Part shown: in pieces, positions 1 through 9,290 of the stretch
Layout: every line of letters begins with the position of its first letter
Numbering within the stretch: position 1 is the stretch's first letter
Assembly (NCBI GenBank): GCA_027488855.1
Contig: JAIYAV010000287.1
Span: 1 to 34,000, forward strand
Direction: 5' to 3'
Source of the DNA: Saprospiraceae bacterium
Lineage (GTDB): Bacteria > Bacteroidota > Bacteroidia > Chitinophagales > Saprospiraceae
DNA length: 34,000 nt
Notes under the pieces: model-generated
Seen by the model: only the letters and a program-made list of their open reading frames with translations
The model's database searches: none
Told to the model about the DNA's origin: nothing
Made by a program: the position numbers and the translations under genes

Positions 1-1
1 A

Positions 2-91
2 ATTATAATATATCCTTATATGGACATCGAAGTCATTCAACTTAGCAGTAAAGACCTTGGCTATTTTACGGAGCTCACCAAATGGTGGTAG
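2..91 (+). CDS. C-terminal tail of an unidentified protein (partial)
   Basis: Frame 2 is open from the left edge and ends at a TAG at 89-91, giving about 29 residues that end in FTELTKWW. The composition (mixed charged and aromatic residues) is compatible with the tail of a real protein whose body lies outside the window, but there is too little to name a family. It could equally be chance open frame in AT-rich DNA. Confidence 0.25.
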   Translation: MIIYPYMDIEVIQLSSKDLGYFTELTKWW

Positions 92-298
92 TTATTTTTT
101 CTCGTTCCTCAGTATGGCCGAAATATTTGATCAAAAGCTGAGGGAATCAGGGATGAGTGACGTAGCTTTATAGCCAAGAACAATGACGAATTTTTCGAAT
201 GACGAATGACGAATTTGGGGCATTGTCCTGAATCTTGAAAAGCGCTCCCAATTCGTCATTCGTCATTCGGATTATTCGCCATTCAACACCATTAAGTC
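92..298. repeat. Intergenic gap with a long hairpin of GACGAAT words
   Basis: This gap holds no gene. Its right half is a long inverted repeat: the left arm at about 182-220 and the right arm at about 247-283 are nearly complementary over more than 30 positions, around a loop of about 26 bases. The arms are iterations of the word AATGACG/GACGAAT (three times per arm). The right arm ends about 15 bases before the phosphatase start codon, so folding would occupy its leader. A shorter pair, CCTCAG and CTGAGG, lies at about 117-166. No run of T follows the long hairpin, so it is not a typical intrinsic terminator. Confidence 0.8.
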
Positions 299-1846
299 AT
301 GCCTACCCGTCGTCGATTCATCCAACAACTCAGTGTGGCAGCCGCAGCAGCCACGGTTCCTTCCTGGTTTTACATTCAGCGCAGCCCGGATTTGCGGCCT
401 TTGTTGCCGGGAGGGCTGAGTGCAGGTGATGTGATCCAGGATCGGGCGCTGATCTGGTCGCGTACGGATCGGCCCGCCCGCATGTGGATTGATTGGTCGA
501 CGACCGAGAGTTTCAAAAAATTCAATACCATTCAGGGGCCAGCGGCCTTGCCGGAGTCGGATTTTACCACCAAAATTGACCTGACGGGTTTACCCAGCGG
601 GCAAGAGATTTTTTACCGGGTGCGTTACCAAAGTTTAGAAGACCTTAAGCTTTGGAGCGAGCCCAGCATTGGTCGGCTGCGCACTGCGCCGGGGGGCTTG
701 CGCAATATCCGTTTTCAGTGGGGTGGCGATACCTGCGGACAAGGTTGGGGCATCAACCCCGAGCTGGGTGGTATGAAAATTTACAGCCAGATGGCCCAGC
801 GCAATCCCGATTTTTTCATCCACAGTGGCGACACGATTTATGCTGACGGCCCCATTCAGGCCGAGGTGAAGCTCCCCAATGGAAAAATTTGGAAGAATAT
901 TGTAACTGAGGAAAAGTCCAAAGTGGCTGAGAGCTTGAACGAATTCCGGGGCAATTACCGCTACAACCTGCTGGACGAAAACCTGCGCAGTTTCAACGCC
1001 AAAGTGCCTATCCTTTACCAATGGGACGACCACGAAGTGCTCAACAACTGGTATCCCGAAGAAATCCATGGTGACAACCGTTATACCGAAAAAAACGTAG
1101 CCCTGCTGGCCGCCCGCGCCAAACGGGCCTTCCTGGAATACAACCCGATCCGCAGCACGGGTGATGACCCCGAGCGCATTTACCGCCGCGTGCCCTATGG
1201 CCCACTGCTGGATGTGTTCATGATCGACATGCGCTCCTACCGCGGCGCCAACGGACCCAACAAACAAACCCAGGCTGGAGCAGATACTGCTTTACTGGGT
1301 CGGCAACAGATTCAGTGGCTCAAAGAGGGCCTGCTGGCGTCTAAAGCAACCTGGAAAGTGATTGCCTCCGATATGCCCCTCGGGCTAATTGTATATGATG
1401 ATTATGTGAATAAAAGTTCCTTTGAAAACGGTGCCAATGGCAATGGCCCAGCCCTGGGGCGGGAGCTGGAAACAGCCGATTTGTTGCGTTTTATGCTGCA
1501 CAATGAGATCAAAAATGTAGTGTGGTTTACTGCCGATGTACACTATTGTGCGGCGCATTATTACGATCCGGCCAAGGCGCAGTTTAAGGAGTTTCGACCA
1601 TTTTATGAGTTTGTGGCTGGACCGCTGAACTCGGGCACTTTTGGCCCAGGTGAAATGGACAATACTTTTGGGCCACAGGTGCTTTTCCAAAAAGCGCCAC
1701 CGGCTGGGCAGAGCAATCTCTCGCCCTTGGCGGGCATGCAGTTTTTTGGGGAAGTGAATATCGATGCGGCAACGGAGGAGATGAATGTGGCTTTGTGGGA
1801 TAATTTGGGCAAGCGGTTGTATGAGCAGAAGATTTCCGCACAATAA
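299..1846 (+). CDS. PhoD-like alkaline phosphatase/phosphodiesterase, Tat-exported
   Basis: A 515-residue protein of the PhoD (metallophosphatase) family, which releases phosphate from phosphomonoesters or diesters outside the cytoplasm. The N-terminus begins MPTRRRFIQQL and continues into an Ala-rich hydrophobic stretch, a twin-arginine signal with an RRRF core typical of Bacteroidota PhoD/PhoX-type enzymes. Family motifs run in order: GGLSAGDV near residue 40, an HSGDTIYADGP metal-binding motif near 175-185, QWDDHEV near 240, MIDMRSYR near 310, ASDMPLG near 360 and FTADVHYCAAH near 410. The Tat signal fixes the start. The stop lies only 4 bases from the stop of the converging gene. Substrate cannot be told from sequence; phosphate-starvation control is common in the family, but no Pho-box-like site is recognisable here. 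Confidence 0.93.
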   Translation: MPTRRRFIQQLSVAAAAATVPSWFYIQRSPDLRPLLPGGLSAGDVIQDRALIWSRTDRPARMWIDWSTTESFKKFNTIQGPAALPESDFTTKIDLTGLPSGQEIFYRVRYQSLEDLKLWSEPSIGRLRTAPGGLRNIRFQWGGDTCGQGWGINPELGGMKIYSQMAQRNPDFFIHSGDTIYADGPIQAEVKLPNGKIWKNIVTEEKSKVAESLNEFRGNYRYNLLDENLRSFNAKVPILYQWDDHEVLNNWYPEEIHGDNRYTEKNVALLAARAKRAFLEYNPIRSTGDDPERIYRRVPYGPLLDVFMIDMRSYRGANGPNKQTQAGADTALLGRQQIQWLKEGLLASKATWKVIASDMPLGLIVYDDYVNKSSFENGANGNGPALGRELETADLLRFMLHNEIKNVVWFTADVHYCAAHYYDPAKAQFKEFRPFYEFVAGPLNSGTFGPGEMDNTFGPQVLFQKAPPAGQSNLSPLAGMQFFGEVNIDAATEEMNVALWDNLGKRLYEQKISAQ

Positions 1847-1850
1847 CTCA

Positions 1851-4800
1851 TTATTTTAGCTGCCCAAGCAATAAGCCAGGAGTATAACGCAGATCGTTTT
1901 GCGGGCTTATTACTCGGGAGCTCATGTTCCGTGTATCTACGTCGTACAAAAACTTCAAAGCACTTGGGTGTCCATCATAACGCCCATCTTCGGCGACAAA
2001 GACCCAATAGGGGGTATCAGCTGGATTATCGTAAAAATAAAGATTTCCAAGTTTTTGGCCTTTTTCTAAGTTCCACAATTGAAAGGGTTCATCTGGAGAT
2101 TGGATGATTCCAAATTTGTCTAAAAAAGGTATTGCTCTGATTGAAATAAACGAAAAATAGTTCTTTACTTCTTTAACAACTATACCATTTTGATAATCTA
2201 CCATTTTCAAAGATGAATGCAATATAACGAGTAAATAATTATCCTTACGAGAGAAGCTCAGCTCAGCTGCCATTACCCCTGGCAAAACATGCATAGCTTG
2301 TTTTTCAAGATCATAAACATGAACAAAATCCTTGTTCCGAAGCTTCAAAGCCAGCCAGCGGCCATTGTTAGATATGGAAAATTTTTGCAATTCATATTTC
2401 TGCCACAGACAAATTTTGGCAATTAATTTCTCTGTTTTAACTGAATAAACCAATAAGGTATCATGCTCAAAAGGTGGGTTGTAGGCAAGGTAGCTTCCAT
2501 TCCCAGAAAATGTCACATTTTTCGGGCCTTGATCGGGTAGCTTCCACACAAATTCGGCATTAGGAATATTCTTTTTACCGTGCCCAGGTAAATCCCCATC
2601 AAAGTAACCAACAAAAGTAAGCTGGTTGTTTTCCCTGCTCAGGTGCCCATAGGTATCATAACCTGCTGTATTGGTAATTGTCTGATGATTTCTTAAGTTT
2701 ATTCCTAACAGCTTTAATCCCTTACTAAATTTGGCATTGTAATAAAGTACATCGCCCAAAAGACTAATTTGTCGTAGTTCCACCGCCGAATCACCAACGG
2801 AAAAAACAAGATTCTTTTCCAAGTCCATCCCCTTAATGCCGTTGTTAGTACCCATAATAAGGTACCTGCCACTGCCCGAAATGCCATACAAAGGGTTTAT
2901 CTTTCCTATTGAATCCACGTTTTTACCCTGCTGCTGATCGTAGGTCAATATTTTATCACCATAAGGTTCTACTTTAAAATACATGATCTGGTCCGGTTTT
3001 AACTCATTGAAGTAGGCATCCAAACCAGGTCTTTTTTTAAGGTTTAGTTCCAGATGGTTGGGCTCCTTTGTAGCATAGTTTAAACTAAAAATATGTGTTA
3101 AAGAATAAGCCAGAAGCTGAGATCTTTGTGGATGAAAATGCAATCGCTCGATTGCTCCTTTAGAGCCTCGGTTTGCCAAAAAAATTGACTTGAAGGTCTT
3201 TAAATCTACCAAGTACACATTGCCATTTGCATCGGCAAAAGCTAAACCAACATTGTCTTGTTTTATTGCAATGGCGAGAATGGGTGCAGAAGTAATTTTT
3301 AGTTGATTCAAAATATTAGCTTGTCCAATTCCACAGATCAAAATGCTGCCCCGGGAGCTTCCCACAAAAAAAGAGCGACCATCGGCACTCAAGGCTAATG
3401 TAGTGATGAAATGCCCTTCCAAAATCAGTTTCCGAGCTGGTTGGGAACTGCTTAGATCATAAATCCAGATTTCATTTGCCTCCACAGCCTGGATCAAATA
3501 ACGATTATCGGCAGTCAACAAGGGAATAATTTTCTGGTAATTGTTAGAGCCGCAAGACTTGATCAACCTACCTGTCGCCCGTTCAATAATTTTGCAGCCC
3601 GTTTCTGTGACCAAAACGATTAATTTTTCATCCTTTGAAAAAAAAGCCTTTTTGACATAAAGTCCTTTCCATGGATGAGAAATTTTGGGGCCAACATCCG
3701 GTTTATTCCGGAGAGGCTCTTGCAAGTTTAATTCCCAATATGCATTAATAACGGCAAAATCCCCTGGCGTTTCAGTCGAATCCACCCTTGCTGTTGCTGG
3801 TGTTTTTTTCGGTACAATTCCATTTAGTAAGACAGGGATTGTGCTTTTTTGAGCAAATCCATTTGCTGCGACTGGGCTGATCTTGCCGTCTTTATCAAGG
3901 TAATGTAAATAATGAATTGCATCAGGCGAAGCTTCTACTGCCCCATTTTGGTTTTTTGACAGCCACTTATCTGCTCCACCCAGGTAGATCAGTTTTTCAA
4001 GTTGGCCCGTCAATCCATTGATCGAATAAATCACCCCACTGGCTGCGGCAGCTATGATCTTTTTTTGGCCGGGAAAATAATGAGCATCGATGCCTCGGTT
4101 CACCAATACCTTGTAAAAAACAATTGCCCCAGAAAAATCATAAGTGATCAGTGCCCGACCAGATAAAGTGTAAATCAACTGATCCGCTATGGAAACTCCG
4201 ATTACTCGACCAAAATTGAGCTTGGGTTTAAAGCTGAATACTTCGCTGTTTTTTTCTATGTCCCAAATAACGACCTGCTGGGTTTCAGAGTCGTTAATCA
4301 AAATCCTGGTATTGTCTGGAAAAAAATGGAGGTACAATCGGCTTGGGTCTTTACAGGTATAAGGGATTTTTAGTTTTAGTTCCCCTGATTGTAAAAAGTG
4401 TACATTAATACCTGTAGCATCAATCAATGCCAGTAATTGATCAGCTTCGTCAATATAGAAATGATAAAATTTATACTTCGTGTTTATACTGTACCATTCC
4501 CTCATGTTTTGGGCATCCCAATAGATGAATCGCTCAGCTCCCGCAGTAATTAGAGCCAGGTTTCGCCCGAATTGGGTGGCCTGTACTTCTTTTGCATAAG
4601 TTATCGTATAGGGTAAAGGGTAAGAAAGCTGATCCAAAACGCTGACATAAGCACGATTGCTGTAGTCAACACTCAGCACTTTGTGTCCTCTTTTATTTCC
4701 TTCCGGATTCACTCCTTCAATAGAAGAAAAATGTGCCATCCCAGTGCTCAAATCTACCCGTTTTAAGTAAGCCCGATCTGAAGGGTATTGTTTGTTTAGA

Positions 4801-5549
4801 TACACAAAAAAAACCGCACCGCTTGGCATTACATATGGCTGAGTATACGAATCAATATTGGTGAAAAAATCAGAACAAGTGTGCACTATGGTATCGAGTT
4901 GCCAGTCCCAAAGCCAAATTTTTTGCCCGTCGGAAAGCAACAGCAAGTTTCCCTTTTCATTAAAATCAATAAGACTAATCTCTTTGGTTGGGAAATCTCC
5001 AAATTTGAGCAGTTTAGGTCCTTCGATCGACCAAAGTTCTACTCTGCCGTCATAGGACCAGGGCTTAGCATTGTATTTGGAATGGTTTTTAATTTTATTT
5101 TCCTCCCGCAAGATACTTTTGGTAGATGCGGAAGGAGTATCATCATCCAAAGTCGACAGGTATTCTTGTTCAGCTATGCTTGGGTCTACCGTAAGCTTAC
5201 CAGTAGCTAAATTGATCCAGCATTGCTGGTCACCATAGCTGTAGGTCAAAATGTGTGCTTCTTTGGTTGTGGAAAAACTTGTACTAACACTAATTGTAGA
5301 ATCTTCAACTGTATACAATTCTTTGCCACTTGCCACATCCCAAATTTTGAGGATCGCATACTCATCCTGACTGATAAAATACTTATCCTTATTGACAAAT
5401 TGGAGCCTTTCGATAGGCCGCTGATGGCCAATATTTAGAACTATTTCTCTGGTGCTGGAATTAGCGTTTTGCGCAGGCAAAATGACGGGAGTATAAAAAA
5501 TGCAGAGGCAAAGCAGCAAACCAAATAAGTTGACGGTAATGAGGTGCAT
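1851..5549 (-). CDS. Large secreted WD40-like beta-propeller protein
   Basis: A 1232-residue protein with an N-terminal signal peptide (hydrophobic run LFGLLLCLCIFYTPVIL, then Ala-Gln). The body is a long series of degenerate WD40/YVTN-type blades with pieces such as ILKIWDVASGKELY and VVIWDIEKN, enough for two or three propellers. Residues about 1181-1232 form a distinct tail: WVFVAEDGRYDGHPSALKF followed by LRYTPGLLL. As I recall the family, this DGxYDG...PGLL segment closes the WD40 part of many Bacteroidota and cyanobacterial WD40-caspase (peptidase C14) proteins. Here the protein stops right after it, with no protease domain. There is no T9SS sorting domain. It looks more AT-rich than its neighbours. 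Role unknown; a scaffold or binding protein at the cell surface or periplasm is most likely. Confidence 0.85.
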   Translation of the reverse strand: MHLITVNLFGLLLCLCIFYTPVILPAQNANSSTREIVLNIGHQRPIERLQFVNKDKYFISQDEYAILKIWDVASGKELYTVEDSTISVSTSFSTTKEAHILTYSYGDQQCWINLATGKLTVDPSIAEQEYLSTLDDDTPSASTKSILREENKIKNHSKYNAKPWSYDGRVELWSIEGPKLLKFGDFPTKEISLIDFNEKGNLLLLSDGQKIWLWDWQLDTIVHTCSDFFTNIDSYTQPYVMPSGAVFFVYLNKQYPSDRAYLKRVDLSTGMAHFSSIEGVNPEGNKRGHKVLSVDYSNRAYVSVLDQLSYPLPYTITYAKEVQATQFGRNLALITAGAERFIYWDAQNMREWYSINTKYKFYHFYIDEADQLLALIDATGINVHFLQSGELKLKIPYTCKDPSRLYLHFFPDNTRILINDSETQQVVIWDIEKNSEVFSFKPKLNFGRVIGVSIADQLIYTLSGRALITYDFSGAIVFYKVLVNRGIDAHYFPGQKKIIAAAASGVIYSINGLTGQLEKLIYLGGADKWLSKNQNGAVEASPDAIHYLHYLDKDGKISPVAANGFAQKSTIPVLLNGIVPKKTPATARVDSTETPGDFAVINAYWELNLQEPLRNKPDVGPKISHPWKGLYVKKAFFSKDEKLIVLVTETGCKIIERATGRLIKSCGSNNYQKIIPLLTADNRYLIQAVEANEIWIYDLSSSQPARKLILEGHFITTLALSADGRSFFVGSSRGSILICGIGQANILNQLKITSAPILAIAIKQDNVGLAFADANGNVYLVDLKTFKSIFLANRGSKGAIERLHFHPQRSQLLAYSLTHIFSLNYATKEPNHLELNLKKRPGLDAYFNELKPDQIMYFKVEPYGDKILTYDQQQGKNVDSIGKINPLYGISGSGRYLIMGTNNGIKGMDLEKNLVFSVGDSAVELRQISLLGDVLYYNAKFSKGLKLLGINLRNHQTITNTAGYDTYGHLSRENNQLTFVGYFDGDLPGHGKKNIPNAEFVWKLPDQGPKNVTFSGNGSYLAYNPPFEHDTLLVYSVKTEKLIAKICLWQKYELQKFSISNNGRWLALKLRNKDFVHVYDLEKQAMHVLPGVMAAELSFSRKDNYLLVILHSSLKMVDYQNGIVVKEVKNYFSFISIRAIPFLDKFGIIQSPDEPFQLWNLEKGQKLGNLYFYDNPADTPYWVFVAEDGRYDGHPSALKFLYDVDTRNMSSRVISPQNDLRYTPGLLLGQLK

Positions 5550-5600
5550 AAAGAGGCATTAGAATGTACGCCTTAAAAATACAACAAGGTATTTAACTAA

Positions 5601-5633
5601 GAAAGCCCCTCTATACAAATTAGAGAGGCTTTC
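5601..5633 (-). terminator. Intrinsic terminator of the universal stress protein gene
   Basis: On the minus strand GAAAGCCTCTCTA pairs with TAGAGGGGCTTTC, 13 pairs with one T-G wobble, around a 7-base loop. It lies 25 bases beyond the usp stop codon and before the start of the next minus-strand gene. The T run after the stem is short (TTAGTT), so termination may be partial. Confidence 0.65.
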
Positions 5634-5657
5634 GTGGCCTTATTCAACCCTTAAACA

Positions 5658-6500
5658 CTACGATAGCGGAATCGCCAGCACTGGAATTGCAGCGTGGTTG
5701 ATGGTATCCTCAGTCAGGCTGCCCAGCAAAATGTGGGCCAAGCCGCGGCGTTGGTGCGTGCCCATCACGATGAGATCTGCGTTCTTTTCTTTGGCAAAGT
5801 CGAAAATGACTTGCTCTTCGTTGAGCGTGAACGTTTCTGTTTTGTAGATTTCGACATCTTTTAAGCCGGTGGCTTCCACCAGTTGTTTTTCCCGTGCTTC
5901 AATGTCGTGGTCGCCGCGATATGCGCCAGGATTATTGATGTACAGGAGGTAGAATTTGCCGCCGAAAATGGCTTCCCACTCGCGCAGACCTTCGAACAAT
6001 TTTTTCTGGTCGGTTTCGAGGGTAGTAGGCACCACAATGTTTCTAAATTCTGAAATCTTGTCATCGTGTACAGCCAGCACTGGGCATTTGGCGATGCGGA
6101 CAATTTTTTCGGTATTTGACCCTACAAAGAACTCTTTGAGGCCGCTGGCACCTTTGGTACCCATTACAATCAGGTCAATGCCCTCGGTTTGCACCAAGTC
6201 GGCAACGATGGCAGAGAATGGCCCACCGATCACGGCGGTGCGGATGTTGTCGGCACCCAAGCTGGTGGCTACCTCAGTCAACATTTTTTCCAGGTTCTCG
6301 TGCACCATGTTGAGGTATTTTTCCTCGATGGCACGATCATAGGTATAGTAGTATTCGGATACGGGCAGGGCGGCACCGACTTGTTCGTTTGCGTGCAACA
6401 GAACGATCTCAGCGTCCGTTTTTTTGGCGATTTTGACGGCTACATCCAAGGCCTGGCGGGCGTTTTCGGAGAAGTCGGTAGGAACTAGAATCTTTTTCAT
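5658..6500 (-). CDS. Universal stress protein, two tandem UspA domains
   Basis: A 280-residue cytoplasmic protein made of two UspA folds (about 1-147 and 150-280), the usual double-domain form in Bacteroidota. Usp proteins bind ATP or dimerise in stress and starvation responses. Domain 1 starts KKILVPTDFSENA and keeps the full ATP-loop signature G-2x-G-9x-G-S (GTKGASGLKEFFVGS, near residues 115-130). Domain 2 has GTHQRRGLAHILLGS, with Gln in place of the second Gly, so only the first site matches the ATP-binding consensus exactly. The gene stands alone, with a terminator behind it and a possible promoter just upstream. Confidence 0.92.
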   Translation of the reverse strand: MKKILVPTDFSENARQALDVAVKIAKKTDAEIVLLHANEQVGAALPVSEYYYTYDRAIEEKYLNMVHENLEKMLTEVATSLGADNIRTAVIGGPFSAIVADLVQTEGIDLIVMGTKGASGLKEFFVGSNTEKIVRIAKCPVLAVHDDKISEFRNIVVPTTLETDQKKLFEGLREWEAIFGGKFYLLYINNPGAYRGDHDIEAREKQLVEATGLKDVEIYKTETFTLNEEQVIFDFAKEKNADLIVMGTHQRRGLAHILLGSLTEDTINHAAIPVLAIPLS

Positions 6501-6521
6501 GGCTGCTTTGATTTTCTAGTC

Positions 6522-6529
6522 CAAAGGTA
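6522..6529 (-). promoter_or_regulatory. Possible -7 promoter element for the usp gene
   Basis: The minus strand reads TACCTTTG, matching the Bacteroidota -7 consensus TANNTTTG, about 22 bases before the usp start codon. No clear TTG is found at the expected -33 position, so this is tentative. Confidence 0.3.
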
Positions 6530-6643
6530 AGGGCGACTGGGAGCTGTATGCGTTGATCTTCAGGGGAGGGAGGCGGTGATTTTTGTCATCTCTTTTCAAC
6601 AACCTTGTATTTCTTCTCAGTGCCAAGGGCATATAATTTCTAA

Positions 6644-6765
6644 GGTGAACCCCTAAGGTGCTCTTAGGTGCCTTAGGTGGTTCAATTAAAAACTCTTGCG
6701 CGCAAGCGCGAAGAGTACATTTTTTTCACCACCTAAGGCACCGAAGAGCACCTTAGGGGTTCACC
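6644..6765. repeat. Long inverted repeat, CTAAGGTG-word family, copy 1
   Basis: The left arm (about 6644-6684) and right arm (about 6721-6765) are complementary over about 37 positions with one mismatch. Each arm is built from three near-copies of a 9-base word (CCTAAGGTG, CTTAGGTGC, CTTAGGTGG). Between them is a second small hairpin, ACTCTTGCGCGC facing GCGCGAAGAGT (about 6691-6716). The element fills most of the gap between the usp gene and the 3' end of the metallo-hydrolase gene (stop at 6788). The same inner hairpin recurs almost unchanged at 19800-19824. Confidence 0.88.
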
Positions 6766-6787
6766 ATAGAAAGATTGACAGTATAGT

Positions 6788-7612
6788 TTAAACCAGTAAA
6801 AAATTGCCCGCAGCATCACGCCCCACCCTACCCTGCTCCAGACTTGGATCATGTTCAAAATACAAAGCAAATGCGCCATCGGCAGCCTCATTCAACAAAC
6901 GTTCCTTTTCCTTCATCGTCTCCAATGGCCGCACATCGTAAGCCATGATGTAGGGCATTCGCACATGCCAACGCGAAGGAATCAAATCGGCACAATAAAT
7001 CACTGTACCTTCTGAGGTATCGATGATTGGCAACATCATCGCTTCGGTATGGCCATACACAAAGCGCAGCCGAATCCCCGGCAACCATTCCACATCACGA
7101 TCACTGGGATCAATCATTTCCAGCAGGCCCAAATCGCGCAAGGGCAGGATGTTTTCCTTCAGGAATGAACCGGCTTCGCGAGCATTGGGGTTGAGTGCCC
7201 AGGCGAGGTGAACGGGGTTCGACCAATACCGCGCCCTGGGGAAAGTGGGTTCGGGATTACCTTTGACATCCAGTTGAATGGCGCCGCCTACGTGGTCAAA
7301 ATGCAAGTGGGTGAGCAATACATCGGTGATGTCTTCCTGGCTGTAGCCCGCTGCGGCCAGATTTTGTGAAAAAGTCTCCTGCCCCCAAGGCGTGAAATGG
7401 GAGCGAAAGCGGGCATCCTGTTTATTGCCAATCCCCGTGTCCACCAAAATTTTGCGCTCACCCGTATCAATCAACAAGCAGCGCATGGCCCAGGTGCAGA
7501 GGTTGTTTTCGTCGGGCTCGTTCATTTTTTGCCACATTCGTTTGGGCACTACGCCAAACATGGCACCTCCATCGAGTTTTAAAAAGCCGGAATTGATCGG
7601 TATGAGTTTCAT
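6788..7612 (-). CDS. Metallo-beta-lactamase-fold hydrolase
   Basis: A 274-residue MBL-fold protein. The metal-binding residues are all in place: HLHFDH at residues 102-107, His188 in VYGHTE, Asp209 in YCADLIPS and His254 in YFEHDPS. This is a complete di-zinc site, so an active hydrolase is expected. There is no signal peptide, so it is cytoplasmic. The layout (long N-terminal strand with MFGVVPKRMW, WSNPVHLAWAL insert in the middle) resembles MBL proteins often annotated as quorum-quenching lactonase (YtnP/AiiA) relatives, but a lactone substrate is not shown by sequence. It is divergent from the BCCT transporter gene, with a 93-base gap that may hold both promoters. Confidence 0.88.
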   Translation of the reverse strand: MKLIPINSGFLKLDGGAMFGVVPKRMWQKMNEPDENNLCTWAMRCLLIDTGERKILVDTGIGNKQDARFRSHFTPWGQETFSQNLAAAGYSQEDITDVLLTHLHFDHVGGAIQLDVKGNPEPTFPRARYWSNPVHLAWALNPNAREAGSFLKENILPLRDLGLLEMIDPSDRDVEWLPGIRLRFVYGHTEAMMLPIIDTSEGTVIYCADLIPSRWHVRMPYIMAYDVRPLETMKEKERLLNEAADGAFALYFEHDPSLEQGRVGRDAAGNFLLV

Positions 7613-7705
7613 CTGGATTCGGATTGTACTTTCAAGGTGTAAATAAAGCAGGAATTATGCTACGCTTTACGGTTTTTTATTCAAATTTGAGCTCAAAGCC
7701 ACGCC

Positions 7706-9220
7706 ATGCCCAAGATCAAGTTGCCCGTTTTTTTGCCACCTGCCCTTCTATTGCTTGCCTCCACTGTGTACAGTCTTTATGATCCTACCGATTTTTTGGT
7801 CAAGGTCAAGGCCGCCAATGACTGGATTTTGTACCATTTTGGCTGGCTGTTTTCCAGTGGCACCTTATTCTTCCTTTTGCTCTGCATCTGGATTTATTTT
7901 TCGCCCCTGGCTAAAGTAAAAATCGGGGGCAAGGACGCCGTGCCCATGCTCACGCGCTGGCAGTGGTTCAGCATCACCTTGTGTACCACCATTGCCATTG
8001 GCATCCTATTTTGGGCGACCGCCGAACCTTTGTACCATTTGCATACTCCGCCGGGAGGCATTGGGGTAAAAGCCGAAAGCCCGGAAGCGGCGCGTTTTGC
8101 CCTTTCGACCATGTTTTTGCACTGGACTTTCACCCCTTACAGCATTTATACCGTGGCGGGCCTGATGTTTGCCATTGCGTATTACAACCTGAAGCAGCCT
8201 TTTAGCCTGGGTTCCATGTTGTATCCACTCATCGGTGCGCGCAAACCGGGTGCATGGAGTCATGGCATTGATGCGGTTTGTTTGTACAGTTTGGTAGCGG
8301 GTATGGCTGCTTCGCTGGGGGCAGGTATCCTGACGGTTGCGGGTGGTTTGGAGCGTTTTTTTGGCATCCAGCACAGTCCCGGATTGTTGTTTGTGATTGC
8401 GCTCGTGATTGTGTTTTCCTTCATCGTATCGGCCATCACGGGCCTGTTCAACGGGATTCGCATTTTGTCCAACATCAATACTTATGCGTTTTTTGTGCTG
8501 GCTTTGTTCGTGTTGTTTTTTGGGCCTACCCGCTTTTTGTTTTCCTATGGTGCGGAAAGTATGGTTGATTATGCGCGGACCTTTTTCCCGCGCAGCCTGA
8601 GTTTGGGCGTCGATAAATCCTGGGCCGATAGCTGGACGGTGTTTTATTGGGCCAATTGGTTGGCCTGGACGCCAGTTACCGCTCTGTTTCTGGGGCGGGT
8701 AGCTATCGGCTATACAGTGCGTGACTTTATCAACTACAATTTGATTCTCCCCTCCTTGTTCTCCATTGTGTGGATGCTCATTTTTAGTGGCAGCGCGGTG
8801 TACATGGATTTTGTGGGGCATACCGCCAACTTGTATGGAACCCTGCAAAAACAAGGCCCGGAGGGGGTTATTTACGCCGTTTTGGATCAGCTGCCACTCG
8901 CTCAACTCACTGGACTGGCTTTTTTAGCCACTGCATTTTTATCCTACGTTGCGGGTGCGGATGCCAATACCTCGGCCATGAGCAGTTTGTCCAGTTCGGG
9001 CATTTCTCCGGAAAGCCCGGAGGCACCCATTTGGATCAAAATTGTGTGGGGCAGCCTGGTGGGTTTGATCGCCTGGGTGATGGTGGCCAATGCGGGGATT
9101 GATGGGATCAAAATGGCTTCGACCCTGGGGGGATTTCCGGCGCTGTTTTTGGTGTTGGCGGTGGGGCTGGGGTTGGTGAAGATTTTGTTGAAGCCGGGGA
9201 AGTATTTGAAGGAAAGTTAA
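7706..9220 (+). CDS. BCCT-family betaine/choline/carnitine-type transporter
   Basis: A 504-residue inner-membrane protein with about 12 hydrophobic segments, the normal size and topology for the BCCT family, which imports quaternary ammonium compounds coupled to sodium or protons. The family signature region is visible at about residues 298-345: Asp-Lys-Ser-Trp, then the Trp-rich stretch TVFYWANWLAWTPV, and GRVAIGYTVRDFI. Glycine-rich helices (SLGAGILTVAGG near 200) also fit. The C-terminal tail after the last helix is short, so the long osmosensing tail seen in BetP is absent. Likely role is uptake of an osmolyte or of a betaine for catabolism; the substrate cannot be assigned. Confidence 0.92.
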   Translation: MPKIKLPVFLPPALLLLASTVYSLYDPTDFLVKVKAANDWILYHFGWLFSSGTLFFLLLCIWIYFSPLAKVKIGGKDAVPMLTRWQWFSITLCTTIAIGILFWATAEPLYHLHTPPGGIGVKAESPEAARFALSTMFLHWTFTPYSIYTVAGLMFAIAYYNLKQPFSLGSMLYPLIGARKPGAWSHGIDAVCLYSLVAGMAASLGAGILTVAGGLERFFGIQHSPGLLFVIALVIVFSFIVSAITGLFNGIRILSNINTYAFFVLALFVLFFGPTRFLFSYGAESMVDYARTFFPRSLSLGVDKSWADSWTVFYWANWLAWTPVTALFLGRVAIGYTVRDFINYNLILPSLFSIVWMLIFSGSAVYMDFVGHTANLYGTLQKQGPEGVIYAVLDQLPLAQLTGLAFLATAFLSYVAGADANTSAMSSLSSSGISPESPEAPIWIKIVWGSLVGLIAWVMVANAGIDGIKMASTLGGFPALFLVLAVGLGLVKILLKPGKYLKES

Positions 9221-9290
9221 AATCTATTACCACCTGTAACCTCGATAAAAAACTTCGTTACACGTTCATACAAAACCTCAATTTCCCAGT

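Noticed and set aside
635-1267. A 210-residue open frame antisense to the phosphatase gene
   Set aside because: The sense strand has all PhoD motifs; the antisense frame has none and lacks a plausible start region.
6644-6765. Insertion sequence or transposon ends
   Set aside because: The arms face each other over a 36-base core with no room for a transposase, and no target-site duplication is visible. A non-autonomous element remains possible.
8006-8905. A 299-residue open frame antisense to the BCCT transporter
   Set aside because: It is the shadow of a well-supported transporter in GC-biased codons; composition is rich in Gln, His, Arg and Lys with no domain pattern.
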